From a virus, in IMG/VR virus record IMGVR_UViG_3300048821_000386, positions 1-64,000 of that record: a DNA stretch of 64,000 nt. One strand, 5' to 3'. This document shows positions 42,783 to 50,656 of this stretch, piece by piece. A program made the position numbers and the translations under genes. Positions within the stretch are counted from its first letter, which is position 1, and every line of letters begins with the position of its first letter. The notes beneath the pieces are model-generated. The model made no database searches. It had not been told where the DNA came from and worked only from the letters and a program-made list of their open reading frames with translations.

Positions 42783-43487
42783 CTAACTTGACGGCCAACC
42801 TGTGACCGTGATCTGGATTTTGTTACCGGTGATGACGGCTGCATACTGCAGAGCTTGCGGCACAGATACAGTAGGATCCCCGAGGAGAGGCTCGATGCTC
42901 ATGTAAAGGTCCTCGACCGAAAATGAGGTCGGATCGATGTCATCTGGAAACAGAATGTCGAACGACTGACTCAAATCCTGGCCAATCCGCCGTCTTGGAA
43001 TGACCTTGATCTGATCGAGCTGAAGGGCTGGAAATGCATCCAGAAGAGGAGAAACAGGTGGAGGTGTCAGCAGGTTCAAAATGCCGGTGGTGAATGTCCA
43101 CTGGTAGCTGACATTCATCGATTCGCCGGCGGGGTTCATCACGTCTTCGGTCGAAAGGGACGCATCAGCGCCCAGCAGCATCGCCGTGTAGAGCGTGTTC
43201 TCCTGGAAGTGTCTTGTGGGTGTGAAGGTCGCAATCGTGCGACCTGTTGAGTCATCTGCGAACGACCAGGCTCCTTCAACATTGAATGTTGAAGGAGCGG
43301 CCTCGCCAGCAACGAGCTGGCCCGATGTGAGAACTTGAGTTGGAGCGGGGAACGTCAACGAGAACGTGCTATCGTTCAGCGTCGAGGTGTCGAGCGCCTG
43401 GTCGAAAGCGACGATGATCGCCTGGCCAAGAACCACATCAGTTTCTTGATCGGACGGCGTTGCCTGAAGTACGACGGGTGCGGACAT
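42783..43487 (-). CDS. Virion protein with SbsA-type Ig-like domain
   Basis: 234 residues from ATG 43487, overlapping the upstream gene by 50 bases. Residues 1-120 match the SbsA Ig-like (Big_5) fold: LQATPSDQETDVVLGQAIIV, AFDQALDTSTLNDSTFSL and GRTIATFTPTRHFQENTLYT, then AMLLGADASL and YQWTFTTGI. Residues 130-234 are unknown. Ig-like folds are common decorations on phage heads and tails that aid surface attachment; whether it is on the head or tail is not known. Confidence 0.7.
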   Translation of the reverse strand: MSAPVVLQATPSDQETDVVLGQAIIVAFDQALDTSTLNDSTFSLTFPAPTQVLTSGQLVAGEAAPSTFNVEGAWSFADDSTGRTIATFTPTRHFQENTLYTAMLLGADASLSTEDVMNPAGESMNVSYQWTFTTGILNLLTPPPVSPLLDAFPALQLDQIKVIPRRRIGQDLSQSFDILFPDDIDPTSFSVEDLYMSIEPLLGDPTVSVPQALQYAAVITGNKIQITVTGWPSS

Positions 43488-44058
43488 TCTTCTTGGCCTT
43501 CTTCGCAGACTTCTTCGCGGGCTTCTTGACAGGCTGTTCGCTGGACTCCACTACCTCTTCGGTAATGGCGCAGAGACCTGTGGTCTCGGTCTCGAAGTCA
43601 ACGCTCTTGAGCGTGCCAGTCGTCCGGATTTCGCGCTCGAACCGCTTGGCTTCAGTCTTGGATCTGGGAGTTGCGATGTAGAGGTTGCCGCGGCGATCGC
43701 GGCCGACGAATACCTTCTTGCCGGTGTCTTCTTCGGTGATTGCCGAGGTCTGGCCACCGGTTCCCTTGAACCCTTTGGTGGCCATGTCCTTGCCGGTGAC
43801 GTCGATCAGCTTCTTCTCTTCCAATGCCTTGCGGATCGGAATCTGCTGAGACTGTTCGTCCACAATGCCGATGGGCCGGTTCGGGCCCAGGACGAAGCCG
43901 CCACACTGGAAGGTCTTCACCAGGGCGGTGTTCAGCATCAAGGTGTGACCTACGAGGTCGACAGGTTGTACAAGCTTCCGGCGGCTCGGCGCCTTTGCTA
44001 TCGAGGCCAGCGTTTTCTTGAACTCTTCGCTGCCGGGCATCACGATCAGACTGGACAT
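43438..44058 (-). CDS. Phage protein with lysine-rich tail
   Basis: 206 residues from ATG 44058 with GGAGATCCT directly upstream. The first 150 residues are mixed alpha/beta (LMLNTALVKTFQCGGFVLGP, TGKKVFVGRDRRGNLYIATP); the last 30 are extremely basic, KKPAKKSAKKAKKNVRTRR, resembling histone-like tails that bind DNA. Encoded downstream of the capsid genes, it may be a head-internal or nucleic-acid-binding protein. Function is inference. Confidence 0.5.
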   Translation of the reverse strand: MSSLIVMPGSEEFKKTLASIAKAPSRRKLVQPVDLVGHTLMLNTALVKTFQCGGFVLGPNRPIGIVDEQSQQIPIRKALEEKKLIDVTGKDMATKGFKGTGGQTSAITEEDTGKKVFVGRDRRGNLYIATPRSKTEAKRFEREIRTTGTLKSVDFETETTGLCAITEEVVESSEQPVKKPAKKSAKKAKKNVRTRRTSGNAVRSRN

Positions 44059-44156
44059 AGGATCTCCACTTCCGAGTGTCGATAAAGGCGGAGATCTACC
44101 AAAGACTCAGGGTTGGCCAGGCGGAAGTTTAAGGCCTCCGCCTGGACATGATTTGG

Positions 44157-44393
44157 TTAGCTGGCCGCGGGAACGGCGGGAGCTGCGGGTGCAAGCGCGG
44201 CCTGGAACTTGGTCACCTCGGCCTGCACCGCCTGCGCGGCGGTCTCAATCGCGGGGTCCACGTTCGGCGAGTTGGCGATGGTTGTGTTGAGCGTGGTGAC
44301 CTGTGCTTGAAGACTGGCAAGTCCGGCCAGCACCAGCACATCCTCGGCCTGAAGCGCCGCGACCGCTGTGTTAAGATCGTCGATTGCTGCCAT
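44157..44393 (-). CDS. Small coiled-coil head protein
   Basis: 78 residues from ATG 44393 with AGGAGG four bases upstream, so the frame to 44456 is not needed. AAIDDLNTAVAALQAEDVLV and LASLQAQVTTLNTTIANS are regular heptads, then an Ala/Pro-rich tail. The strong ribosome site and place just after the major capsid gene suggest an abundant structural or decoration protein. Confidence 0.6.
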   Translation of the reverse strand: MAAIDDLNTAVAALQAEDVLVLAGLASLQAQVTTLNTTIANSPNVDPAIETAAQAVQAEVTKFQAALAPAAPAVPAAS

Positions 44394-44495
44394 GAAAACC
44401 TCCTTGGTTACATAGGGTGGGTGTTTGTGTCTAGGCCGATTGAATTTCGTATACATCGGGCCTCGCTGAGAAACGGTTGCAGGTCACTACACGAA

Positions 44496-44517
44496 GGGCG
44501 GCGGTTGCCCGCCGCCC
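44496..44517 (-). terminator. Strong GC hairpin after the major capsid gene
   Basis: GGGCGGCGG (44496-44504), loop TTGC, CCGCCGCCC (44509-44517), perfect 9-bp stem, 27 bases after the capsid stop. On the minus strand it is followed by TTCGTGT, a weak T-tract. Likely to raise capsid mRNA stability or limit read-through. Confidence 0.6.
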
Positions 44518-44543
44518 GATGGTTGCACAGAACTGACTGTTGG

Positions 44544-45869
44544 TTAGGCGTTGACGTTGAGCGGGTTGGCCGGATCGAAGATCGGCGCCGTGCCCAGATC
44601 GGTGTAGGTGCTGTCCGAATCCGACAGGTTGTACACGGTGCGGGCGGGCATCACGAACTCGTTCGGGCGGATCTTCACGTTGCGGGCGACCGCGATGGCC
44701 TGACCCTCGTTGAGGATGCCGAAGCCGTAGGTCTCTTCGATCGACATGTTCTGGATGTTGTACTGGCCGTCTTCCCAGCTCTTGACATGAGGCTCTTCAG
44801 CCACAATCAGGGCACCGAGGTTGCGGCTGTTGAACATCATGATGTCGGTCGTGCGCTGCTCGGGATCGAAGTTCACGAACGGGCTGACCAGGATCCGGAA
44901 AGGAATGCCGAGGTAGTTCGGCAGGATCGGGGCCGACGTCATGTTCTGGTAGTTGCCAGAAGTCGCCTGCGACACTTCGCCGCCGGTGAGGTGACCGTTG
45001 GTGTACTGCCCGGTCTGGCCTTGGCCGATGCCGAGTCCGCCGTTGTTGTAGAACTTGTTGCCAAGCACAGCGAGGTTGCCGGTGAAGTTGGCGAAGAAGC
45101 TGCCGCCGCCTGCCTGGATGGCAAACTCACGGAGGACAGGATCCTTGACCCACATCAGCCACGCCATCGGGTGGACCAGGAGCGTGTCGGGCACGAAGCC
45201 GTTGAGCAGCACAGCCGCGTACATATCGAACACGTCGTCCACTGTCATGGAGCCGTTCAGCACGCCCTTGTAGTTACGGCCGGTCGTGACACCCTTGATC
45301 GGCTGCAGCGGGGAGCTGGACAGGCGGGAGGTCGGGTCGTTGTCGAAGACCAACGTGCCGAGCTTCGTGATGAAGTCGAAGATGTACTCTTCCTTGTGAC
45401 GCGCGAGAGCATTGCCGGCCAGACGCAGCCAGAAGTTGATCCAGGGATAGGCCGATTCCTCGACGAACCGCTTGGCGATCTTCAGGCGAAGGCCGTGACG
45501 CTTGACGGTCACCCCGAAGGACTGCGCACCACCAATGTTGATGTTGTAGATCGGCAGATCCATACCGTCGCCGGTTTCCTCTGCACGCAGAGGCTCGACG
45601 GCCGGGAATACGGTCATCATGCCGGGCTTGTACTGGATCTTCTGAAGCAGGTGGGTGCCGATCAACATCGGCTCGATCCCTTCCTGCACGATGGTCGTCA
45701 TCGCCTTCGGAATCATGAAGGCAGCGTTCTGGATGTCCAGGGCATCGTTGATGTCGACATTCTTATCGGCGACCGGGTCCCACCCGTTCGTGCGGAAGAT
45801 TGTCGCAAACCGATCCTGCAGTTCAAGTTCTGCCTTGAATTGTTCGGGAGTGACCTTGGTCTTTGACAT
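44544..45869 (-). CDS. Major capsid protein (HK97-like fold)
   Basis: 441 residues from ATG 45869, preceded by GAGGAGGG; a longer frame to 45998 starts inside the intergenic region. Helical N-terminal part (SKTKVTPEQFKAELELQDRF) is followed by the P-domain-like region (RHGLRLKIAKRFVEESAYPW), a long spine-type helix (LARHKEEYIFDFITKLGTLV), and A-domain strands (FVPDTLLVHPMAWLMWVKDP, FRILVSPFVNFDPEQRTTDI), ending VMPARTVYNLSDSDSTYTDL. This is the layout of capsid proteins of large myophages. It sits downstream of protease and portal, the standard order. Confidence 0.8.
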   Translation of the reverse strand: MSKTKVTPEQFKAELELQDRFATIFRTNGWDPVADKNVDINDALDIQNAAFMIPKAMTTIVQEGIEPMLIGTHLLQKIQYKPGMMTVFPAVEPLRAEETGDGMDLPIYNINIGGAQSFGVTVKRHGLRLKIAKRFVEESAYPWINFWLRLAGNALARHKEEYIFDFITKLGTLVFDNDPTSRLSSSPLQPIKGVTTGRNYKGVLNGSMTVDDVFDMYAAVLLNGFVPDTLLVHPMAWLMWVKDPVLREFAIQAGGGSFFANFTGNLAVLGNKFYNNGGLGIGQGQTGQYTNGHLTGGEVSQATSGNYQNMTSAPILPNYLGIPFRILVSPFVNFDPEQRTTDIMMFNSRNLGALIVAEEPHVKSWEDGQYNIQNMSIEETYGFGILNEGQAIAVARNVKIRPNEFVMPARTVYNLSDSDSTYTDLGTAPIFDPANPLNVNA

Positions 45870-45946
45870 GTGAAAAATACCCTCCTCAGGGCGGTTTGGT
45901 CCAACGTGGGCCGGCGGATTGTAAAGGTGTGCGTCAGAGACCGCAG

Positions 45947-46147
45947 TTATCGTTTGGTCTCGACTTGGATATGCTGGCGACACCGGCGATCGGGGCATTG
46001 GAATGCTCCGGCGATCTCACCTGCTGGGTTCTTCTTGACCACAAGCTTGTCGCAGACGCGGCCTGTGCCATCGGAGCGTTTTGCCATGCACCGCAGACCG
46101 TCGCCCTTGACATACGCTTGCCCATGGGTGATCACGATCTGCGGCAT
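45947..46147 (-). CDS. Small zinc-ribbon protein
   Basis: 66 residues from ATG 46147 with GGAGACTCC directly upstream. Two cysteine pairs GLRCMAKRSDGTGRVCDKL and AFQCPDRRCRQHIQV make a zinc-ribbon or small zinc finger. Short proteins of this kind are often found in head operons and as transcription or translation factors (Com-like). No definite family. Confidence 0.55.
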   Translation of the reverse strand: MPQIVITHGQAYVKGDGLRCMAKRSDGTGRVCDKLVVKKNPAGEIAGAFQCPDRRCRQHIQVETKR

Positions 46148-46157
46148 GGAGTCTCCA

Positions 46158-46170
46158 ACCAACTGTTAGT
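46158..46170. repeat. Junction inverted repeat ACCAAC-T-GTTAGT
   Basis: A near-perfect 6-1-6 palindrome (one mismatched pair) in the leader of the zinc-ribbon gene. An identical 13-base copy is at 50415-50427. Confidence 0.45.
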
Positions 46171-46188
46171 AAGGTGAGTGTGCCTGGA

Positions 46189-47985
46189 TTACAGGAGCAC
46201 GCGGACCAGGACGTAGGTGCCGTACTCGGGCCGGGCCTGAGTCTTCTGCAACTGAGAGGCCTTGTAGATGCCGTCAGTCGTCAGATTCAGGTCGTAAGGC
46301 AGGCCGGCAGTGGCCGAGCCGCCCATCATGATGGCCGCCGGATTCGGATCGGTCATCGGGCCAACCATGCGAGACGGATCCCACAGGGTCTTGATGCGGT
46401 TCGAGAACCCGATCTTGTTGATCATGTTCACGACGCCGATGATGCGACCGACCAGATCAACCGGAGAGTTGACTGCCGGGTTGAACACCGTGTAGTTGCC
46501 CTGGTCGTTCTGGAACTGCGAAAAGGTCACGCCTGCGCCGGTGGTGGGAAGGCCTGTGAAGTGGGCAAAGGTGCGTCCATAGCCCTGCACGTAGCCCTGA
46601 ATGCCGTCGGTCGTTGCGTCTTGCTGCAGCGTGTTCGGCGTGGCGCCAATCCACGGCACCTTCAGCACATACTGGGTCTGGATGGCCGTGCCCATCTCGT
46701 GCATGTAATTCATGACCTGGAATCCGATGGGGTTCAGGCCTTCGAGGCGGTACAGGATGCCGCCGGCGAGCGAGGTGTCGATGATCTTCACGCCGCCGAT
46801 GTACTGGAAGACGTTCCGAGTGCAAACGCCGATCGGACGGGCTGTGCCGTACGAGTAAGGGACTGCCGTGCCCACATGGCCCACGTCGTCGATGTCGCTG
46901 GTGAAGACGAAGGAGTTGGTGCCGGCCAGGAGCGCGCCGTCAACCACACCCGTGAGGGTCAGTGTGGTCGTGGTGGCCGCGATGGTCACAGCGTTCAGGT
47001 TGAACACTGCGGTGTAAGCAGCCTGTGCCGCAACTTGGGTGGTCTGGGCAGTCGCCAGGTTGGCCAGAGCGGTGTTGTAGGCCGCCAGAGCCGCAGACTG
47101 GTTGGCAAGGTCCGTCGCCGTCACTGTGTTGCCGGCCGTGGTCACAACCACATTCGCGGCGGTGAGAGCGGTGTTGGCAGTCGTCACAGCGGTGTTGGCT
47201 GTGGTCAGCGCGGTGTTCGCGGCGGTGAGAGCCGCGTTGGCAGCAGTCACAGCGGAGGCAGGAGCCAGGGCGGTAATCGCTGCAGTCACAGCGGTCGCAG
47301 CCGCGGCCAGTGTCCCGTTGAACTCAACTGTGGCAGGCGTGCCAGCCGCGCCAACCTGGAAGACCAGCTGACCGACGAAGGAGTCGCCGGCCGCTGCCAC
47401 TGTGTAGACCAGGGTCGACTGGGTCGCAGCAGCGGAGGGATTGAGCACCGGAACCAGAGGAACGTTGGTGGCGGACCCGGACACTGTCGTGCCGGTCGTC
47501 ACGCTCGGGAACAGGGTGCAGTTCCAGGCCCAGTTGATGTCAGTCCAGCTGACCGCAATCACGGTGCCATTGGTCAGGGTGACGTTGCCAGGCGCGGCAT
47601 CGGCAGGAGCTGCCAGAACGCAATGGTCGCCAGGAGTCACGGCGTTGCCGGTGCGAGGATCAATGGTGAACTGATCGATCGATCCCGCTCCCCACTGAAT
47701 GATGCACCACACGTTGGAACCGGCGGGAGTCTTTCCGCATTGCAGGCCGGAAGGAACGAGCGCGCCGCTCTTGTCTTGCCCAATCAGATGCTGCGAGCTG
47801 AGCACGACAGACGCCAACTTCGGATGGCCTTGATCCTGACGCAGACCCGGCAGATAGGGCGCCGGATACGGAACAGGCAGCCAGGGCTTCAGGGGCTCAG
47901 AGAGCTCCAGGTCCGGGGTCGTCTGACCGATACGGTCCTGCCCGAACAGTTTGCCGGTGTACTGGTTATTGAGATCGACTGGCAT
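46189..47985 (-). CDS. Head structural protein with tandem Ala/Thr heptad repeats
   Basis: 598 residues from ATG 47985 with GCAGGAG eight bases upstream. The N-terminal 230 residues and the C-terminal 230 residues (VFQYIGGVKIIDTSLAGGIL ... GYVQGYGRTFAHFTGLP ... DLVGRIIGVVNMINKIGFSN) are structured and unrecognised. About 238-292 is a tandem repeat with units such as TAANTAL and TTANTAV, encoded by 21-base repeats. It probably forms a coiled stalk or helical spacer. Located between protease and capsid, it could be a head fibre, a minor capsid protein or a scaffold-like component. Confidence 0.6.
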   Translation of the reverse strand: MPVDLNNQYTGKLFGQDRIGQTTPDLELSEPLKPWLPVPYPAPYLPGLRQDQGHPKLASVVLSSQHLIGQDKSGALVPSGLQCGKTPAGSNVWCIIQWGAGSIDQFTIDPRTGNAVTPGDHCVLAAPADAAPGNVTLTNGTVIAVSWTDINWAWNCTLFPSVTTGTTVSGSATNVPLVPVLNPSAAATQSTLVYTVAAAGDSFVGQLVFQVGAAGTPATVEFNGTLAAAATAVTAAITALAPASAVTAANAALTAANTALTTANTAVTTANTALTAANVVVTTAGNTVTATDLANQSAALAAYNTALANLATAQTTQVAAQAAYTAVFNLNAVTIAATTTTLTLTGVVDGALLAGTNSFVFTSDIDDVGHVGTAVPYSYGTARPIGVCTRNVFQYIGGVKIIDTSLAGGILYRLEGLNPIGFQVMNYMHEMGTAIQTQYVLKVPWIGATPNTLQQDATTDGIQGYVQGYGRTFAHFTGLPTTGAGVTFSQFQNDQGNYTVFNPAVNSPVDLVGRIIGVVNMINKIGFSNRIKTLWDPSRMVGPMTDPNPAAIMMGGSATAGLPYDLNLTTDGIYKASQLQKTQARPEYGTYVLVRVLL

Positions 47986-48003
47986 GATAGTTTCTCCTGC
48001 AAC

Positions 48004-48022
48004 CTAAGTCTTGGTTGCTTAG
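48004..48022. repeat. Junction inverted repeat CTAAG...CTTAG
   Basis: CTAAG (48004-48008) and CTTAG (48018-48022) around a 9-base loop, overlapping the stop of the protease gene and lying before the ribosome site of the next gene. Confidence 0.4.
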
Positions 48023-50397
48023 CTGAGCTGCACACGGCCGTAACGAACATCGGCGATGTACCGCTCGCGGTCCGTTGCGTCGTGAATGTAGGTGAGCATG
48101 CGCTGAAGCTTTTGGGTGTCTTGCACCGTGAGCGCAGGGATCAGGGCCGGCTCGCGGTCCGTACCATCCACCTCATCTACGTGAGCGTTGTCGTTTACCG
48201 TGGTTCCCTGGTCGGTGCCAGCTTTCCCCGGTTCGGCCGCGGTGCTCCATTGCAGCTCGGCGAAAAGATCGGTCACAGCGTCTTTCAGACTCTGGATATG
48301 GCGTTTGGCGAACTCGGCAATCTTGTCCTGGATCTGCGTGGGATTGAGGCCGGTGTAGCCATCCTTCTTCCGCAGGCAGTTGTGCATGACCAGGGTTGTT
48401 GCCAGACTGGTCTTCGAGTCCATGAGAACGGCGGCGAGCACACGATCCTTGGTGGCGACCGATGTCCTGATCACGGCCAGCTCGTCGGTCAGGCCGAGGA
48501 CGGCCTCGTCCTTTTCGGCAAGCTCGTCCTTGGTGACGAGCAGGGAGTCCTTCACATTCTCGGCGAGGTACTTCTTGGCCCAGTCGACGTAACGGTCCTT
48601 GTTCCACCGCTCGCCAATGGCACTGTGAAGATCCTCGATCTTGTACTGCAGGCCGTGAGTGTCTGAGCTAGCCACCTTGTGGTGCTTGTCCAGGCATTCG
48701 TAATGGCCAAGAATCTCCTTGACCACTGCGGCCCGGGTGTCCTTGTCGCCATCTTCGGCGTCGAAGAGATTCAGCCCGGCGGCCAGAGCCGTGAGTTCGT
48801 CACTGATCTCGATGCCCTCGGTGGCCGTGGTATTGATCTTGTCTTCGGTCTTGGAGGCCACGGAACACTTCAACGTCTTGCCCTTTCTCTCAACGCAGGC
48901 CCGGATCTTCTCCTTGGCGCCGTCGCTGATCTTGGCCCGGCCCAGCAGCCGGAGGGCTGCGGTGTGATGCGCGCAGTCTTCCACGGGGAAGGTGCGATTC
49001 GGGCCACAGAAGGACTTGCCACCCAGTTTCTTGCGGGCTTCCGCATCCAGCTTGGCGTCCTTGATCTGTTCGTCCTTGAGCTCGCCGCCGGTGCCCGCGG
49101 CATCCATCTCGGTGCAAAGCTCGTCGTAAACCTTCTGCTCGTCGGCGAAGAATGCTTGGTCCTCGTCGGTCAATGTGAATCCCGACCAGTCGCAAACCCC
49201 GTCCACGCATTCGGTTGCTTCGGCAACCGCTGTCGTAATGGCAGCCGCATCGTTCACGCCATCGGCTACTGCGGGAACTGCAGCGAGATCGGCGTTCATG
49301 CAGGCATCGTCAATCGCAACCGGATCAGCCTTGCTCGCTTCCCTCTTCCAGCCGTTCTTGCGGATCTTGGCGGTGAGTGTGGACTGCAGACTGCGCCGGG
49401 AGGTCTTCTCTTCGTCTGACTCAGGTGCCCAGGCCGTGAGTTGATCTTGCAGATCGAATGCTTGCGCTGCCGTCAAATCGGGGCTCTTGAGAGTCTGTTG
49501 TGCGACGGCCACATCAATCGTCATCTTTGGTTCCTCGTATTCAATCACGATGTCCGACTCGTACAGGCTGTCGGTCAGTTTGAGGCCCCTATCGATAGCA
49601 AACTGCTGGTCATCGAGAGGCAGACCAAGGAAGAACATCTTCTCGAGGGAATCCTTCAATTCGTAGGACTTCACCTGAGCAAACGGGTCGGCTCCAAAGT
49701 TGACGAAGCTGAGTTCCTTGTACTTGAACCTTCCCGAGATCAGGAAGGCCATGCGCCCATCGACGATCTCACCGGGGCGGTGTTCGCACTTGTCCTCCGA
49801 TGCCCAGTCGGTGTGGCAGATGGAGCAGGTGGCCGAGTCAGTAATCGCACCGGCAGAAACGCACAGATACTCGTCACGGAGTATCTTCTGAATCGCTTCA
49901 GGGTTGGTCAGAGTCAAACCCAGTTCGATATGACCGATGCCCTGGTAGCCCTTCACGCGGGCCAGGTTGTCCTGAATCCAGTCCACCGTCTTGAACACGT
50001 TGAACTTGCCGCCGGTCTTTGAATCCCGGTTATAGAAGACTGAATCCTTCAGAACCGGAAAGTCCCTGGCGTACTTCCAGGAGTCGTCGATGTACTTGGC
50101 CTCACGAATCCGGCCCAGCACGTCGCCTTCTTTGTCGTGCCCGCGAAGAACGGGAAGCGGTGCGACCCCTTTGGGAATCCAGGTCTGAACCGCGTCCTGC
50201 ATGCAATCGGGACGATAGAACTTGCGATTGCCCGTTACGATGCCGGCGTGAGTCGCGTCCACGCGAACGAGCAGGCTGTGGCCTGTCTCGGACTTCGAGT
50301 CCTTGCACTCGAACAGGAATCTCTTGTTCTCAAGAACCGCGCTCGGACGAAACGTCAGAAAGTCGTGGATCTTGAGCCAACGGCGTTCGCTCAGCAT
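48019..50397 (-). CDS. Prohead maturation protease with zinc motif and long C-terminal extension
   Basis: 792 residues from ATG 50397 (AAGG seven bases upstream; a TTG two codons earlier is possible). Residues 1-270 resemble phage head-maturation proteases: VLRGHDKEGDVLGRI with the His, IGHIELGLTLTNPEA, and EYLCVSAGAITDSA with Ser; a zinc-like set CSICHTDWASEDKCEHRPGE follows. A separate block near 470-515, KSFCGPNRTFPVEDCAHHTA then LRLLGRAKI, is a conserved module seen in other phage head proteases. The remainder is helical and acidic, possibly an internal scaffold. Cleavage would shape the capsid before packaging. Confidence 0.7.
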   Translation of the reverse strand: MLSERRWLKIHDFLTFRPSAVLENKRFLFECKDSKSETGHSLLVRVDATHAGIVTGNRKFYRPDCMQDAVQTWIPKGVAPLPVLRGHDKEGDVLGRIREAKYIDDSWKYARDFPVLKDSVFYNRDSKTGGKFNVFKTVDWIQDNLARVKGYQGIGHIELGLTLTNPEAIQKILRDEYLCVSAGAITDSATCSICHTDWASEDKCEHRPGEIVDGRMAFLISGRFKYKELSFVNFGADPFAQVKSYELKDSLEKMFFLGLPLDDQQFAIDRGLKLTDSLYESDIVIEYEEPKMTIDVAVAQQTLKSPDLTAAQAFDLQDQLTAWAPESDEEKTSRRSLQSTLTAKIRKNGWKREASKADPVAIDDACMNADLAAVPAVADGVNDAAAITTAVAEATECVDGVCDWSGFTLTDEDQAFFADEQKVYDELCTEMDAAGTGGELKDEQIKDAKLDAEARKKLGGKSFCGPNRTFPVEDCAHHTAALRLLGRAKISDGAKEKIRACVERKGKTLKCSVASKTEDKINTTATEGIEISDELTALAAGLNLFDAEDGDKDTRAAVVKEILGHYECLDKHHKVASSDTHGLQYKIEDLHSAIGERWNKDRYVDWAKKYLAENVKDSLLVTKDELAEKDEAVLGLTDELAVIRTSVATKDRVLAAVLMDSKTSLATTLVMHNCLRKKDGYTGLNPTQIQDKIAEFAKRHIQSLKDAVTDLFAELQWSTAAEPGKAGTDQGTTVNDNAHVDEVDGTDREPALIPALTVQDTQKLQRMLTYIHDATDRERYIADVRYGRVQLS

Positions 50398-50414
50398 GTC
50401 CAACCTTGTATGAA

Positions 50415-50427
50415 ACCAACTGTTAGT
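50415..50427. repeat. Junction inverted repeat ACCAAC-T-GTTAGT
   Basis: Identical to 46158-46170, in the leader of the protease gene. Followed on the minus strand by TTTCATACAAGG and the start. Confidence 0.45.
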
Positions 50428-50467
50428 TAGTCGCCCGGGTAACAGGTACTGTCCGGCGCCCCACTAC

Positions 50468-50656
50468 CTAACGATTGAGAGGAATCTCAAGCAGGAAGGG
50501 ACCTCCCTGCGGGATGGGCTGAATCGATGCATTGCTCTGGAACAGAGCGGACGCATCCTGCGCAAGTGCCTGTTGCAGCGGAGTCACTCTGGAGTTCTGC
50601 ATCCCAGGACCGTTAAGCTGCACGACCGGCAATGGCATATTCAAGTTCGGCATCAT
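50468..50656 (-). CDS. Small proline-rich phage protein
   Basis: 62 residues from ATG 50656 (GAGG just upstream; ATG 50653 also possible), overlapping the end of the portal gene by 44 bases. MPNLNMPLPVVQLNGPGMQN and QALAQDASALFQSNASIQPI, ending LLEIPLNR. No family. Overlap with the portal and a ribosome site suggest it is translated. Between portal and protease it may be an assembly factor. Confidence 0.45.
   Translation of the reverse strand: MMPNLNMPLPVVQLNGPGMQNSRVTPLQQALAQDASALFQSNASIQPIPQGGPFLLEIPLNR

Noticed and set aside
44148-45866. Plus-strand 572-codon frame opposite the capsid gene
   Set aside because: It mirrors the major capsid gene on the other strand and has no family resemblance.
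46174-48666. Plus-strand 830-codon frame opposite the head genes
   Set aside because: It is antisense to the repeat-bearing structural gene and protease, has Arg/Gly/His-biased low-quality composition and no ribosome site; a shadow of minus-strand GC bias.
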